Both the position numbers and the translations under genes were made by a program. The notes under the pieces are model-generated. The model had not been told where the DNA came from. It worked only from the letters and a program-made list of their open reading frames with translations, and made no database searches. This document shows, in pieces, positions 26,027-35,031 of a stretch of 64,000 bases of DNA (position 1 is the first letter of the stretch; the number at the start of each line of letters is the position of its first letter). Source of the stretch: Streptomyces omiyaensis (GTDB taxonomy: Bacteria > Actinomycetota > Actinomycetes > Streptomycetales > Streptomycetaceae); assembly GCF_014650895.1 (NCBI RefSeq), contig NZ_BMVV01000007.1:248001-312000 (forward strand), written 5' to 3'.

Positions 26027-26665
26027 ATGGCGCTCGAACACGCGATCCTCGTCTCCCTGCTGGAGAAGCCGGGTTCCGGATACGAACTGGCCCGGCGGTT
26101 CGATCGGTCCATCGGCTACTTCTGGACCGCCACCCACCAGCAGATCTACCGCGTGCTGAAGCGGATGGAAAACGACGGCTGGGTCGCCGCCCGGGAGGTG
26201 GCGCAGCAGGGCCGGCCGGACAAGCGGGAGTACTCCGTCGCCGACCTCGGGCACGCGGCGCTCAGCTCCTGGCTGCACGAGCCGATCGAGCCCGAGACCG
26301 TCCGGCACGACCTCGCCGTGAAGATCCGAGGCGCCGCCTTCGACGACCCGGCCGGCCTCGTCCGCGAGGTCGAGCGGCACCGGCAGGCGCACGCCGACCG
26401 CCTCGCCCACTACCTCGCGGGCGAGGGGCGCGATTTCCCGCCGCAGTCCCCGGCGGAAGCGCCTTCGTCCCCGGCGGAAGCGCCTTCGTCCCCGGCGGAA
26501 GCGCCTTCGTCCCCGGTGGGAGAAGGGTCCTCCCCGCCCCCGTCCGGAGCGTCGCCCGACGCCGAGCGCGAGCTCCAGCACGTCGTGCTCCGGGGCGGCA
26601 TCGCGTACGAACGCATGATGATCGCCTGGCTCGACGACGTCCTCGCCACCCTGCACCGTTTCTGA
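26027..26665 (+). CDS. PadR-family transcriptional regulator
   Basis: This is a 212-aa repressor. The start is MALEHAIL, preceded by GGATCGGGGG. The N-terminal winged HTH is clear (LVSLLEKPGSGYELARRF...THQQIYRVLKRMENDGW), and a Vir-type C-terminal dimer domain follows. Between the two helices of the C-terminal domain lies a low-complexity insert of three SPAEAPS repeats, encoded by a 21-bp DNA repeat, unlike ordinary PadR proteins. It is followed after 160 bp by an acyl-CoA dehydrogenase on the same strand, which may be its target. PadR proteins often sense phenolics or drugs, and the ligand here is unknown. Confidence 0.9.
   Translation: MALEHAILVSLLEKPGSGYELARRFDRSIGYFWTATHQQIYRVLKRMENDGWVAAREVAQQGRPDKREYSVADLGHAALSSWLHEPIEPETVRHDLAVKIRGAAFDDPAGLVREVERHRQAHADRLAHYLAGEGRDFPPQSPAEAPSSPAEAPSSPAEAPSSPVGEGSSPPPSGASPDAERELQHVVLRGGIAYERMMIAWLDDVLATLHRF
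26447..26516 (+). repeat. 21-bp in-frame tandem repeat inside PadR
   Basis: Three perfect copies of a 21-bp unit (26447-26467, 26468-26488, 26489-26509) plus a 7-bp partial, coding for SPAEAPS repeats. Copy number could vary between strains without breaking the frame. Confidence 0.9.
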
Positions 26666-26676
26666 GGCCCGCCTCC

Positions 26677-26756
26677 GGTCCTCCGGCCTTCCGGTCCTCC
26701 GGCCTTCCGGTCCTCCGGCCTTCCGGTCCTCCGGCCTTCCAGTCCTCCGGTTCTCC
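26677..26756 (+). repeat. 16-bp tandem repeat
   Basis: Four perfect copies of GGTCCTCCGGCCTTCC (26677-26740) and a fifth degenerate copy (26741-26756), between the PadR and acyl-CoA dehydrogenase genes. Confidence 0.9.
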
Positions 26757-26825
26757 GGCCCACGCCTGGCCCCGGGGCTCTGCCCCCACCCCTCACCCAC
26801 CCTCGACGCCCCAAGGCGGTAACCC

Positions 26826-28550
26826 GTGTCCGACGCGCTGCTGTTCAACCCCCGCACCTACGACCCCGCGCACTTCGACCCCGAGACCCGCAGGCTGCTG
26901 CGCGCCACCGTCGACTGGTTCGAGGAGCGCGGCAAGCGCCGGATCATCGAGGACTACCGCACCCGCGCCTGGCTCGGCGACTTCCTCGCCTTCGCCGCGA
27001 AGGAAGGCCTCTTCGCCACCTTCCTGACCCCCGCGGCCGAGGCCGGCGAGGGCCAGGGCGACAAGCGCTGGGACACCGCCCGCATCGCCGCCCTCAACGA
27101 GATCCTCGGCTTCTACGGCCTCGACTACTGGTACGCCTGGCAGGTCACCATCCTCGGCCTCGGTCCGGTCTGGCAGAGCGACAACGCCACCGCCCGCGCC
27201 CGCGCCGCCGAACTCCTCGACCAGGGCGAGGTCTTCGCCTTCGGCCTCTCGGAGAAGACGCACGGCGCCGACATCTACTCCACCGACATGCTCCTCACCC
27301 CCGACGGCGAGGGCGGCTTCCGGGCCACCGGATCCAAGTACTACATCGGCAACGGCAATGCCGCCGGCCTCGTCTCCGTCTTCGGCCGCCGCACCGACGT
27401 CGAGGGCCCCGACGGCTACGTCTTCTTCGCCGCCGACAGCCGTCACCCGGCCTACCACCTGGTCAAGAACGTCGTCGACTCCTCGAAGTTCGTCAGCGAG
27501 TTCCGCCTGGAGGGGTACCCGGTCGCCCCCGAGGACGTCCTGCACACCGGCCGCGCCGCCTTCGACGCCGCCCTCAACACCGTCAACGTCGGCAAGTTCA
27601 ACCTCTGCACCGCCTCCATCGGCATCTGCGAGCACGCGATGTACGAGGCCGTCACCCACGCGCAGAACCGGATCCTCTACGGCCGCCCGGTCACCGCCTT
27701 CCCCCACGTGCGCCGCGAACTCACCGACGCCTACGTGCGCCTGGCGGGCATGAAGCTGTTCAGCGACCGCGCCGTCGACTACTTCCGCACCGCCGGACCC
27801 GACGACCGCCGCTACCTCCTCTTCAACCCCATGACGAAGATGAAGGTGACCACCGAGGGCGAGAAGGTCGTCGACCTCCTGTGGGACGTCATCGCCGCCA
27901 AGGGCTTCGAGAAGGACAACTACTTCGCCCAGGCCGCCGTCGAGATCCGCGGCCTGCCGAAGCTGGAGGGCACGGTCCACGTCAACCTCGCCCTGATCCT
28001 CAAGTTCCTCCGCAACCACCTCCTCGACCCGGTCGACCACCCGGCCGTCCCCACCCGCCTCGACGCCGCCGACGACGCCTTCCTCTTCCGCCAGGGCCCC
28101 GCCCGCGGCCTCGGCTCCGTCCGCTTCCACGACTGGCGCCCGGCCTTCGACGCGTACGACCGGCTCCCCAACGTCGCCCGCTTCCGCGAGCAGGCCGACG
28201 CCCTCTGCGACTTCGTCCGCACCGCCGCCCCCGACGAGGCCCAGAGCCGCGACCTGGACCTGCTCCTCGCCGTCGGGCAGCTCTTCGCGCTCGTCGTCCA
28301 CGCCCAGCTCGTCCTGGAGCAGGCCGCCCTCACCGGCCTCGACGACGACGTCCTCGACGAGCTCTTCGCCGTCCTCGTCCGCGACTTCTCGGGCTACGCC
28401 GTCGAGCTCCACGGCAAGGACTCCGCCACCGCGGCGCAGCAGGAGTGGGCGCTCGGCGCGGTCCGCCGCCCGGTCGTCGACGAGGCCCGCACCGCCCGCG
28501 TCTGGTCCCGCGTCGAGGCCCTCTCCGGCGCCTACGAGATGCGGCCCTGA
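26826..28550 (+). CDS. Acyl-CoA dehydrogenase family protein
   Basis: This is a 574-aa flavoprotein that starts at GTG 26826 after AAGGCGG. The N-terminal helical domain, the middle beta domain (FGLSEKTHGADIYSTD and GSKYYIGNGNAAG, the FAD and substrate contacts) and the C-terminal helical domain are present. An extra 150-residue C-terminal region is also present, so it is larger than short-chain enzymes (about 390 aa). The family oxidises acyl-CoA at the alpha-beta position. The chain-length preference is not readable, and an acyl-CoA oxidase-like role is possible. A strong hairpin follows the gene, so it is probably monocistronic and may be controlled by the upstream PadR. Confidence 0.88.
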   Translation: MSDALLFNPRTYDPAHFDPETRRLLRATVDWFEERGKRRIIEDYRTRAWLGDFLAFAAKEGLFATFLTPAAEAGEGQGDKRWDTARIAALNEILGFYGLDYWYAWQVTILGLGPVWQSDNATARARAAELLDQGEVFAFGLSEKTHGADIYSTDMLLTPDGEGGFRATGSKYYIGNGNAAGLVSVFGRRTDVEGPDGYVFFAADSRHPAYHLVKNVVDSSKFVSEFRLEGYPVAPEDVLHTGRAAFDAALNTVNVGKFNLCTASIGICEHAMYEAVTHAQNRILYGRPVTAFPHVRRELTDAYVRLAGMKLFSDRAVDYFRTAGPDDRRYLLFNPMTKMKVTTEGEKVVDLLWDVIAAKGFEKDNYFAQAAVEIRGLPKLEGTVHVNLALILKFLRNHLLDPVDHPAVPTRLDAADDAFLFRQGPARGLGSVRFHDWRPAFDAYDRLPNVARFREQADALCDFVRTAAPDEAQSRDLDLLLAVGQLFALVVHAQLVLEQAALTGLDDDVLDELFAVLVRDFSGYAVELHGKDSATAAQQEWALGAVRRPVVDEARTARVWSRVEALSGAYEMRP

Positions 28551-28556
28551 CACCCC

Positions 28557-28594
28557 GGTCCCGGGCCGCGCCCCCCGGCGCGCGGCCCGGGACC
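28557..28594 (+). terminator. Terminator of the acyl-CoA dehydrogenase gene
   Basis: Perfect 14-bp stem (28557-28570 with 28581-28594), 10-nt loop, 7 bp past the stop codon. Confidence 0.8.
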
Positions 28595-28629
28595 CCGGCT
28601 GTCGGTCCCACCCCCTACGATGACCGCAC

Positions 28630-30381
28630 ATGAGCACGAGTGACGACGACGGCAGACCTCTCGTCGACGGACGGTTCCGACTGATCTCCCGGCTCGGCAG
28701 CGGTGGCATGGGCACCGTCTGGCGCGCCCGGGACATCGCCCTCGACCGGGACGTCGCCCTCAAGGAGGTCCGTCCGCCGGACCCCGCCGCCGAGGCGGCC
28801 CACCCCGGCCTCACCGCCCAGATGCGGGCCCGGGCCGTCCGCGAGGCCCGCGCGCTGGCCCGCCTCTCCCACCCGCACGTCGTGACCGTGCACCACATCG
28901 TCGAGCCCGCCGACGGCTCGGCCCCGTGGATCGTCATGGAGCTGGTCGAGGGCAGCTCCGTCGCCGACCGCCTCGCCGCCGGGCCGCTGACCGTCCCCGA
29001 GGCCGTCTCCCTCGGCCGGCAGGTCCTCGGCGCCCTGCGCGCCGCGCACGCCGCCGGCATCCAGCACCGCGACGTCAAGCCCGCCAACGTCCTGCTGCGC
29101 GCCGAGGGCGGCGCCGTCCTCACCGACTTCGGCATCGCCGTCCTCGACGAGGCCACCTCCCGGCTCACCGCCTCCGGCGACCTCATCGGCTCCGCCGAGT
29201 TCATCGCCCCCGAGCGGGTCCGCGGCGAGGAGGGCAACCCGGCCTCCGACCTGTGGTCCCTCGGCATGCTCCTGTACGTGGCGACCGAGGGCCACCACCC
29301 GCTGCGCCGCGCCACCAGCCTCGCCACCGTCGTCGCCGTCCTCGACGACCCGATCCCGCCGCCGGTCCGCTCCGGTGCCCTCGGGCCCGTCCTCACCCGC
29401 CTCCTCGTCCGCGACCCGGCCCTGCGCCCGGACGGCGCGGAGCTCGACCGCCTCCTCGCCGAGGCCGAGACCCGGGCCGGCGCCCACCCGGGGGTCGCGG
29501 GCGGCACCGTCCCCGCGCCGCCCTCCGACGCCGTCCCCGCGGGCTTCGGACCGCCGACCCCCGCCGCGTACCCGCCGCCCCCGGCCCACCCGTACGTCCG
29601 CCCCGGCCACGGGCAGCCCGTCCCGCCGGCCGCCGGTCCGCACCCCGCGCCCCGCACCGGTCCCGCCCGGCGGCGGCGCGCCGTCACCGTCGCGGGCGGC
29701 CTGGCCGTCGCCGCGGCCCTGCTCGCCCTCGGCCTCCCCCAGCTCTTCCCGGGCGACGACGGCGACGGCGGCACCGGCGGCACCAGCAGCACCGGCGGTC
29801 TCGGCCTCGGCACGGACACCGGCACCGGCGACGGCAAGCGGACCGGGTCCGCCGACCGCACCGCCCCGCCCGGCGCGTCGACCGGCGCCACCCCCGCGAC
29901 CACCCCGCCCGCCACCGCGCGCGCCGGCTCCCTCCTCACCCCCGACGGCATGCGCACCGTCGTCGCCGCGTTCCGCGAGGCCACCGGCGTCCCGACGGTC
30001 AAGCAGATCTCCGTCTACGAGGAGTACGCCATCGCGGAGATCCCCACCAAGCAGGGGGCGAAGACCTACGACCGGTACCAGTACCGGGACGGCGAGGTCA
30101 CCCGGCAGGGCATCGGCGGCACCATCCTCGCGTCCAGCGCCGACGACCAGCCCTTCGACCCCGCCCGCATGCCCTGGGACGACCTGCCGGCCCTGGCGAA
30201 GCGCGCCGACCGCGAGCTCAAGGTCGAGGAGCCCGCCATGCGGTACCTGCTCGTCAAGCGGTGGACCTTCAACGAGGACCGCCCCACCCTCCTCGTCTAC
30301 CGCACCAACGAGTACAGCGCCGTCGGCTACCTCGCCGTCGACGCCGACGGCAAGGTGGTGCACACGCTGGTCGCCGACTGA
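28630..30381 (+). CDS. Membrane Ser/Thr protein kinase (PknB-like)
   Basis: This is a 583-aa kinase. The kinase domain spans about 16-270: glycine loop LGSGGMGTVW, catalytic Lys45 (VALKEV), HRDVKPAN with Asp148, DFG 166-168 and APE-like APERV. A Pro-rich linker (about 285-345) leads to one membrane span (about 351-372) and a 200-residue extracellular part without PASTA repeats. TACGAT at 28616-28621 lies 8 nt before the ATG and there is no ribosome site, so a leaderless transcript is likely. It should phosphorylate Ser/Thr on cytosolic partners in response to an envelope signal that is not identifiable here. Confidence 0.93.
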   Translation: MSTSDDDGRPLVDGRFRLISRLGSGGMGTVWRARDIALDRDVALKEVRPPDPAAEAAHPGLTAQMRARAVREARALARLSHPHVVTVHHIVEPADGSAPWIVMELVEGSSVADRLAAGPLTVPEAVSLGRQVLGALRAAHAAGIQHRDVKPANVLLRAEGGAVLTDFGIAVLDEATSRLTASGDLIGSAEFIAPERVRGEEGNPASDLWSLGMLLYVATEGHHPLRRATSLATVVAVLDDPIPPPVRSGALGPVLTRLLVRDPALRPDGAELDRLLAEAETRAGAHPGVAGGTVPAPPSDAVPAGFGPPTPAAYPPPPAHPYVRPGHGQPVPPAAGPHPAPRTGPARRRRAVTVAGGLAVAAALLALGLPQLFPGDDGDGGTGGTSSTGGLGLGTDTGTGDGKRTGSADRTAPPGASTGATPATTPPATARAGSLLTPDGMRTVVAAFREATGVPTVKQISVYEEYAIAEIPTKQGAKTYDRYQYRDGEVTRQGIGGTILASSADDQPFDPARMPWDDLPALAKRADRELKVEEPAMRYLLVKRWTFNEDRPTLLVYRTNEYSAVGYLAVDADGKVVHTLVAD

Positions 30382-30408
30382 GGCACCGGCACCGGGCGGC
30401 GGGGGAGA

Positions 30409-32442
30409 ATGGCCCGCGTGAACCATGACGACCCGTACCTGTGGCTGGAAGACGTCGACGGCGAGCGGGCCCTCGCCTGGGTGGCCGAGCGGAACGCCGA
30501 GACGGAGGCCGAACTCGCCGCCGGACCCGGCTTCGACGCCTTCGCCGAGCGCCTGCGCGAGGTGCTCGACGCCGTCGACCGCATCCCCTACACCACCCGC
30601 CGAGGCCCCTACCTCTACAACTTCTGGCAGGACGCCGAGCACGTGCGGGGCCTGTGGCGGCGCACCACCCTGGAGCAGTACCGCAAGGACGCCCCCGAGT
30701 GGGAGGTCCTGCTCGACGTGGACGCGCTCGCCGAGGCCGAGGGCGAGAAGTGGGTGTGGGCCGGAGCCCGGGTCCGCCGGCCCGCCCACGACCGGGCGCT
30801 CGTCTCCCTCTCCCGCGACGGCGGCGACGCCGTCGTCGTCCGCGAGTTCGACCTCGCGGACCGCGCCTTCGCCGAGGACGGCTTCACCCTGCCCGAGGCG
30901 AAGACCAGCATCGGCTGGATCGACGACGACACCGTCTTCGTCGGCACCGACCACGGCCCCGGCTCGCTCACCGACGCCGGATACCCGCGCACGGTCCGCC
31001 GCTGGCGGCGCGGCACCCCGCTCGCCGAGGCCGTCACCCTCTTCGAGGGCGAGCCCACCGACGTCTCCGCCTGGGCCTGGCACGACGCCACCCCCGGCTT
31101 CGAGCGGGACTTCGTCGGCCGCTCCCTCGACTTCTTCCGCAGCGAGACCCACCTCCTCACCCCCGACGACCGGCTCGTGCGGATCGAGGTCCCCGAGGAC
31201 GCCGAGGTCTACGCCCACCGCGGGCACCTCGTCGTCACCCTCAAGTCGCCCTGGCTCGGCCACCCCGCCGGCTCCCTCCTCGCCTTCGGCTTCGACGCCT
31301 TCCTGGCCGGCGACCGCACCGCCGAGGCGCTCTTCACCCCCGACGAGCGGACCGCGCTCGCCGGACACTCCTGGACCCGCCACCACCTGATCCTGGAGAC
31401 CATGCGGGACGTCAGCACCCGCATCGAGGTGCTCACCCCGCGCGAGGAGGGCGGCTGGTCGCGCGCCCCGCTCGCCGACGTGCCGCCGCTGTCGGCGGTC
31501 GGCGTCACCGACACCGACCCGGACGTCTCCGACGAGTACTTCCTCGACGTCTCCGGCTTCCTCCAGCCGTCCACCCTCACCCGGGGCGACATCGGCGGCG
31601 ACACCGAGGTCCTCCGCCAGGCCCCCGCCCGCTTCGACGCCTCCGGGCTCGCCGTCGAGCAGGCCTTCGCCACCTCCGACGACGGCACCCGCGTCCCGTA
31701 CTTCGTCATCGGCCCCGACCGGTCCGCGGACGAGGCCCCGGCGCCCGGCCCCACCCTCCTCTACGGCTACGGCGGCTTCGAGGTCTCCCTCACCCCGTCG
31801 TACGCGGCGCTCACCGGCCGCGGCTGGCTGGAGACCGGGGGCACCTACGTCATCGCCAACATCCGCGGCGGCGGCGAGTACGGCCCCGACTGGCACCAGG
31901 CCGCCCTCGGCGCCCGCCGTCACAAGGCCTTCGAGGACTTCGCCGCCGTCGCCCGGGACCTCGTCGCCCGCGGCATCACCACCCCGGCGCGGCTCGGCGC
32001 CGCCGGCGGCAGCAACGGCGGCCTCCTCATGGGCGCCATGCTCACCCGCCACCCGGAGCTCTTCGGCGCGATCGTCTGCCAGGTGCCGCTGCTCGACATG
32101 GTCCGCTTCCACAAGCTGCTCGCCGGCGCCTCCTGGATCGCCGAGTACGGCGACCCCGACGACGAGGCCGACCTGCCGCACCTGCGGGAGCTCTCCCCGT
32201 ACCACCGGCTCACCGCCGGCGCCCCCTACCCGCCCGTGCTGCTCACCACCTCCACCCGCGACGACCGGGTGCACCCCGGGCACGCGCGCAAGGCGGCGGC
32301 GCGGCTGCGCGAGCTCGGCCACCCGGTGCTCTTCCACGAGAACACCGGCGGCGGGCACGCGGGCGCCACCGACAACGCGCAGGCCGCCCGCAACAAGGCC
32401 CTGATGTACACCTTCCTGCGCAAGCACCTCGCCCGGGACTGA
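30409..32442 (+). CDS. Prolyl oligopeptidase family serine peptidase (S9A)
   Basis: This is a 677-aa cytosolic peptidase. The N-terminal 'DDPYLWLEDV' and a seven-bladed propeller (to about residue 420) gate a C-terminal hydrolase domain. The catalytic residues are Ser535 in GGSNGG, Asp618 in TRDDRV and His650 in GGGHAG, matching prolyl endopeptidase order. It cuts short peptides after proline. ATG 30409 lies very close to GGGGGAG, and GTG 30418 is an alternative start. It converges with a regulator gene with only 6 bp between stops. Confidence 0.92.
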   Translation: MARVNHDDPYLWLEDVDGERALAWVAERNAETEAELAAGPGFDAFAERLREVLDAVDRIPYTTRRGPYLYNFWQDAEHVRGLWRRTTLEQYRKDAPEWEVLLDVDALAEAEGEKWVWAGARVRRPAHDRALVSLSRDGGDAVVVREFDLADRAFAEDGFTLPEAKTSIGWIDDDTVFVGTDHGPGSLTDAGYPRTVRRWRRGTPLAEAVTLFEGEPTDVSAWAWHDATPGFERDFVGRSLDFFRSETHLLTPDDRLVRIEVPEDAEVYAHRGHLVVTLKSPWLGHPAGSLLAFGFDAFLAGDRTAEALFTPDERTALAGHSWTRHHLILETMRDVSTRIEVLTPREEGGWSRAPLADVPPLSAVGVTDTDPDVSDEYFLDVSGFLQPSTLTRGDIGGDTEVLRQAPARFDASGLAVEQAFATSDDGTRVPYFVIGPDRSADEAPAPGPTLLYGYGGFEVSLTPSYAALTGRGWLETGGTYVIANIRGGGEYGPDWHQAALGARRHKAFEDFAAVARDLVARGITTPARLGAAGGSNGGLLMGAMLTRHPELFGAIVCQVPLLDMVRFHKLLAGASWIAEYGDPDDEADLPHLRELSPYHRLTAGAPYPPVLLTTSTRDDRVHPGHARKAAARLRELGHPVLFHENTGGGHAGATDNAQAARNKALMYTFLRKHLARD

Positions 32443-32448
32443 GCGGGC

Positions 32449-33438
32449 TCAGAGCCAGCCGTGCCGCTGGGCCTGGAGCGCCAGCTGGAAGCGGTTGGCC
32501 GCGCCCAGCCGGGCCATCAGGACCTGGATCCGGCGGAAGAGGGTGCGGCGGCTGACCCCGATCTCCCGGGCGATCACCTCGTCCGCCGCGCCCCCGGCCA
32601 GCAGCCACAGCAGCCGCCGGTCGGCGGGCGGGAGCCCGCCCGGGAGCGCGGTGCGGCCGTGGAAGGGCAGCGCGTCCCGCCAGGACTGCTCGAAGAGCGC
32701 CACCAGCGCCGAGAGCAGTCCGCACGGCTGCACCACCAGCATCGTGTGGTGCACGTCGGCCTCCCTGATCGACAGCGAGACCAGCGCGTAGGCGTCGTCG
32801 ATCAGCACCAGCTTGACCGGCACGGAGGGCAGCACCCGGGCCTGCTCGCCCGCCGCGATCACCGGCTCGATCGACTCCTCCAGGTGCCCCGGCTGCTCCA
32901 GCGAGGCCCGCGAGTAGATCACCCGCTGGGTGACGCCCCGGGCGAGCGTCGCGAGCGCGTCCTCGGTCGAGGCCGGGATCGGGAAGTACGGCGGCGAGTC
33001 CATCTGCCGGATCTGCTGCCGCGCGCTCGCCCACGCCTGCCGCATGCGCGGCCCGATCGCCTCCCCGGTCACCACCTCCACCAGGTCGTCGTCGTACGCG
33101 GCCAGCCGCCGCCGGCGGAACGCCTCGAAGGCGCCGCCCACCGTGATCCGCGACTCGTCCAGCTCGGCGGCCCGGTGCCGGCCCAGGACCTCCAGGCCCG
33201 CCGCCGGCGGCACCGGCGCCACCGCGCCCCCCTCGGCCGCCGGGCTCGCGAGCCCCGCGTCGACCAGCTCGCCGTACGCCTCCGCCAGCGCGGACCCGTC
33301 GAGCCCCGCCGCCGCGCCGACCGCCGCCAGCGGTGCCGGGGCCCGCTCCAGGAGCGCGCGGTAGAGCCGCGCCGCCGTCTCGCCGAGGCCGAGGAGACGC
33401 AGGGCCTCACCCAGTTTCGCGTTCGCCATGGCCCCCAT
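32449..33438 (-). CDS. Transcriptional regulator, TrmB/LuxR-type HTH
   Basis: This is a 329-aa regulator with two DNA-binding-like regions: an N-terminal winged-helix segment (GLGETAARLYRALLERAPAP) typical of TrmB/LuxR hybrid regulators, and a C-terminal HTH (AADEVIAREIGVSRRTLFRR). The middle domain resembles the effector part of streptomycete regulators of this group. The start could be ATG 33438 or ATG 33429. The gene is divergent from an Xaa-Pro aminopeptidase, and a perfect GTGCCA-C-TGGCAC palindrome lies between them, so this pair probably forms one regulatory unit. Confidence 0.85.
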   Translation of the reverse strand: MGAMANAKLGEALRLLGLGETAARLYRALLERAPAPLAAVGAAAGLDGSALAEAYGELVDAGLASPAAEGGAVAPVPPAAGLEVLGRHRAAELDESRITVGGAFEAFRRRRLAAYDDDLVEVVTGEAIGPRMRQAWASARQQIRQMDSPPYFPIPASTEDALATLARGVTQRVIYSRASLEQPGHLEESIEPVIAAGEQARVLPSVPVKLVLIDDAYALVSLSIREADVHHTMLVVQPCGLLSALVALFEQSWRDALPFHGRTALPGGLPPADRRLLWLLAGGAADEVIAREIGVSRRTLFRRIQVLMARLGAANRFQLALQAQRHGWL

Positions 33439-33473
33439 TCTGTCCGCGACCGGAGCCCCCCGGTGTCCGATCC

Positions 33474-33486
33474 GTGCCACTGGCAC
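33474..33486. promoter_or_regulatory. Candidate operator between regulator and aminopeptidase P
   Basis: GTGCCA and TGGCAC flank a single C in the 141-bp divergent spacer, 35 bp upstream of the regulator start. Confidence 0.55.
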
Positions 33487-33579
33487 CACGGGGCACCGCG
33501 GCACCCCGGGGCGGGCTACGGTCCGTGCACCGCCCACGACCGGCGGTGTCATCCGCACACCCGACAGAAGGAGCACGAC

Positions 33580-34992
33580 GTGGCGAAGGGTCGCAAGAAC
33601 GGCCTGTACGACGGCATCTCCGAGGAGCTCTCCGCGCTGATGCGGACCGGCTGGGCCGACACCGAGCGGCACGACCTGCCGCTCGCCGAGCAGGCGCCGT
33701 ACGCCGCCGCCCGCCGCGCCGCGCTCTCCGCGCGCTTCCCCGGCGAGCGCCTCGTCATCCCCTCCGGCAACCTCAAGGTCCGCTCCAACGACGACACGTA
33801 CCCCTTCCGCCCGCACTCCGCCTACGTCCACATGACCGGCGACCAGGCCCGCGACTGCGCGCTCGTCCTGGAGCCCCGCGCGGAGGGCGGCCACGACGCC
33901 CACTGCTACCAGCTGCCCCGCGACGGCCGCGACGACGACACCTTCTGGATCGGTTACACCGCCGAGCTGTGGATGGGCCGCCGGCTCTCCCTCGCCGAGG
34001 CCGAGGCCGTCCTCGGACTGCCCTGCCGCGACGTCCGCGACGCGGCGGCCGAGCTGGCCGCCGGCGCCGGCGTGCCCACCCGGATCGTCCGCGGCGTCGA
34101 CCCCGTCCTGGAGGCGGCCGTCACCACCGACGAGGAGCGGGACACCGAGCTGGAGGACGTCCTCGGCGAGCTGCGCCTGGTCAAGGACGCCTGGGAGGTC
34201 GGCGAGCTCCGCAAGGCCGTCGACTCCACCGTCCGCGGCTTCACCGACGCCATCGGCGACCTGTCGACCGCCGTCGCCACCTCCGAGCGGTGGATCGAGG
34301 GCACCTTCTTCCGCCGTGCCCGCCTGGAGGGCAACTCCGTCGGCTACGGCTCCATCTGCGCCGCCGGCGACCACGCCACGATCATGCACTGGACCGCCAA
34401 CGACGGCCCGGTCCGCCCGGGCGAGCTGCTGCTCTTCGACGCGGGCGTCGAGACGACCTCGCTCTACACCGCCGACGTCACCCGCACCCTGCCCATCAGC
34501 GGCACCTTCACCCCCGTCCAGCGGCAGGTGTACGACGCCGTGTACGAGGCCCAGCAGGCCGGCTTCGACGCCGTGAAGCCCGGAGCCCCGTACCGCGCCT
34601 TCCACGAGGCGGCCCAGCGCCACCTGGCGGCGAAGCTGGTGGAGTGGGGCTGCATCGAGGGCCCGGTCGACCGCGCCTACGAGCTGGGCCTCCAGCGCCG
34701 CTTCACCATGGCGGGCACCGGCCACATGCTCGGCCTCGACGTGCACGACTGCGCCACCGCGCGCACCGAGGAGTACGTCGACGGGGTCCTGGAGCCGGGC
34801 ATGGTCCTCACCGTCGAGCCGGGCCTCTACTTCCAGCCCGACGACCTGACCGTGCCCGAGGAGTGGCGCGGCATCGGCGTCCGCATCGAGGACGACCTGC
34901 TGGTCACCGAGGAGGGGCACGAGAACCTCTCCGCGGGCCTGCCCCGCACCTCCGCGGAGGTGGAGGAGTGGATGGCCCGCGTCGCGGGCTGA
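33580..34992 (+). CDS. Xaa-Pro aminopeptidase (M24B, aminopeptidase P)
   Basis: This is a 470-aa metallopeptidase with GTG start at 33580 and GAAGGAG upstream. The N-terminal creatinase-like domain (VIPSGNLKVRSNDDTYPFRP, aminopeptidase P N-terminal domain) is followed by the pita-bread catalytic domain. The five dinuclear metal ligands are visible: two Asp (LLLFDAGVE and YTADVTRT), His (GTGHMLGLDVHD) and two Glu (TVEPGLYF and GVRIEDD). It removes N-terminal residues from peptides with Pro in second position, in the cytosol. The divergent regulator may control it. Confidence 0.95.
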   Translation: MAKGRKNGLYDGISEELSALMRTGWADTERHDLPLAEQAPYAAARRAALSARFPGERLVIPSGNLKVRSNDDTYPFRPHSAYVHMTGDQARDCALVLEPRAEGGHDAHCYQLPRDGRDDDTFWIGYTAELWMGRRLSLAEAEAVLGLPCRDVRDAAAELAAGAGVPTRIVRGVDPVLEAAVTTDEERDTELEDVLGELRLVKDAWEVGELRKAVDSTVRGFTDAIGDLSTAVATSERWIEGTFFRRARLEGNSVGYGSICAAGDHATIMHWTANDGPVRPGELLLFDAGVETTSLYTADVTRTLPISGTFTPVQRQVYDAVYEAQQAGFDAVKPGAPYRAFHEAAQRHLAAKLVEWGCIEGPVDRAYELGLQRRFTMAGTGHMLGLDVHDCATARTEEYVDGVLEPGMVLTVEPGLYFQPDDLTVPEEWRGIGVRIEDDLLVTEEGHENLSAGLPRTSAEVEEWMARVAG

Positions 34993-35000
34993 GACCGGAC

Positions 35001-35027
35001 CCCGGCCCCGCCCCGCGCGGGGCCGGG
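35001..35027. terminator. Terminator between convergent genes
   Basis: Perfect 10-bp GC stem (35001-35010 with 35018-35027), 7-nt loop. It ends just before the stop of the amidohydrolase gene. Confidence 0.7.
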
Positions 35028-35031
35028 AGCC

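Noticed and set aside
25243..26756. The clustered short repeats as a CRISPR array
   Set aside because: The units are contiguous, differ in length and sequence, and have no spacers or cas genes nearby.
28615..28635. Upstream ATG at 28620 as the kinase start
   Set aside because: It is out of frame with the kinase domain and overlaps the probable -10 element.
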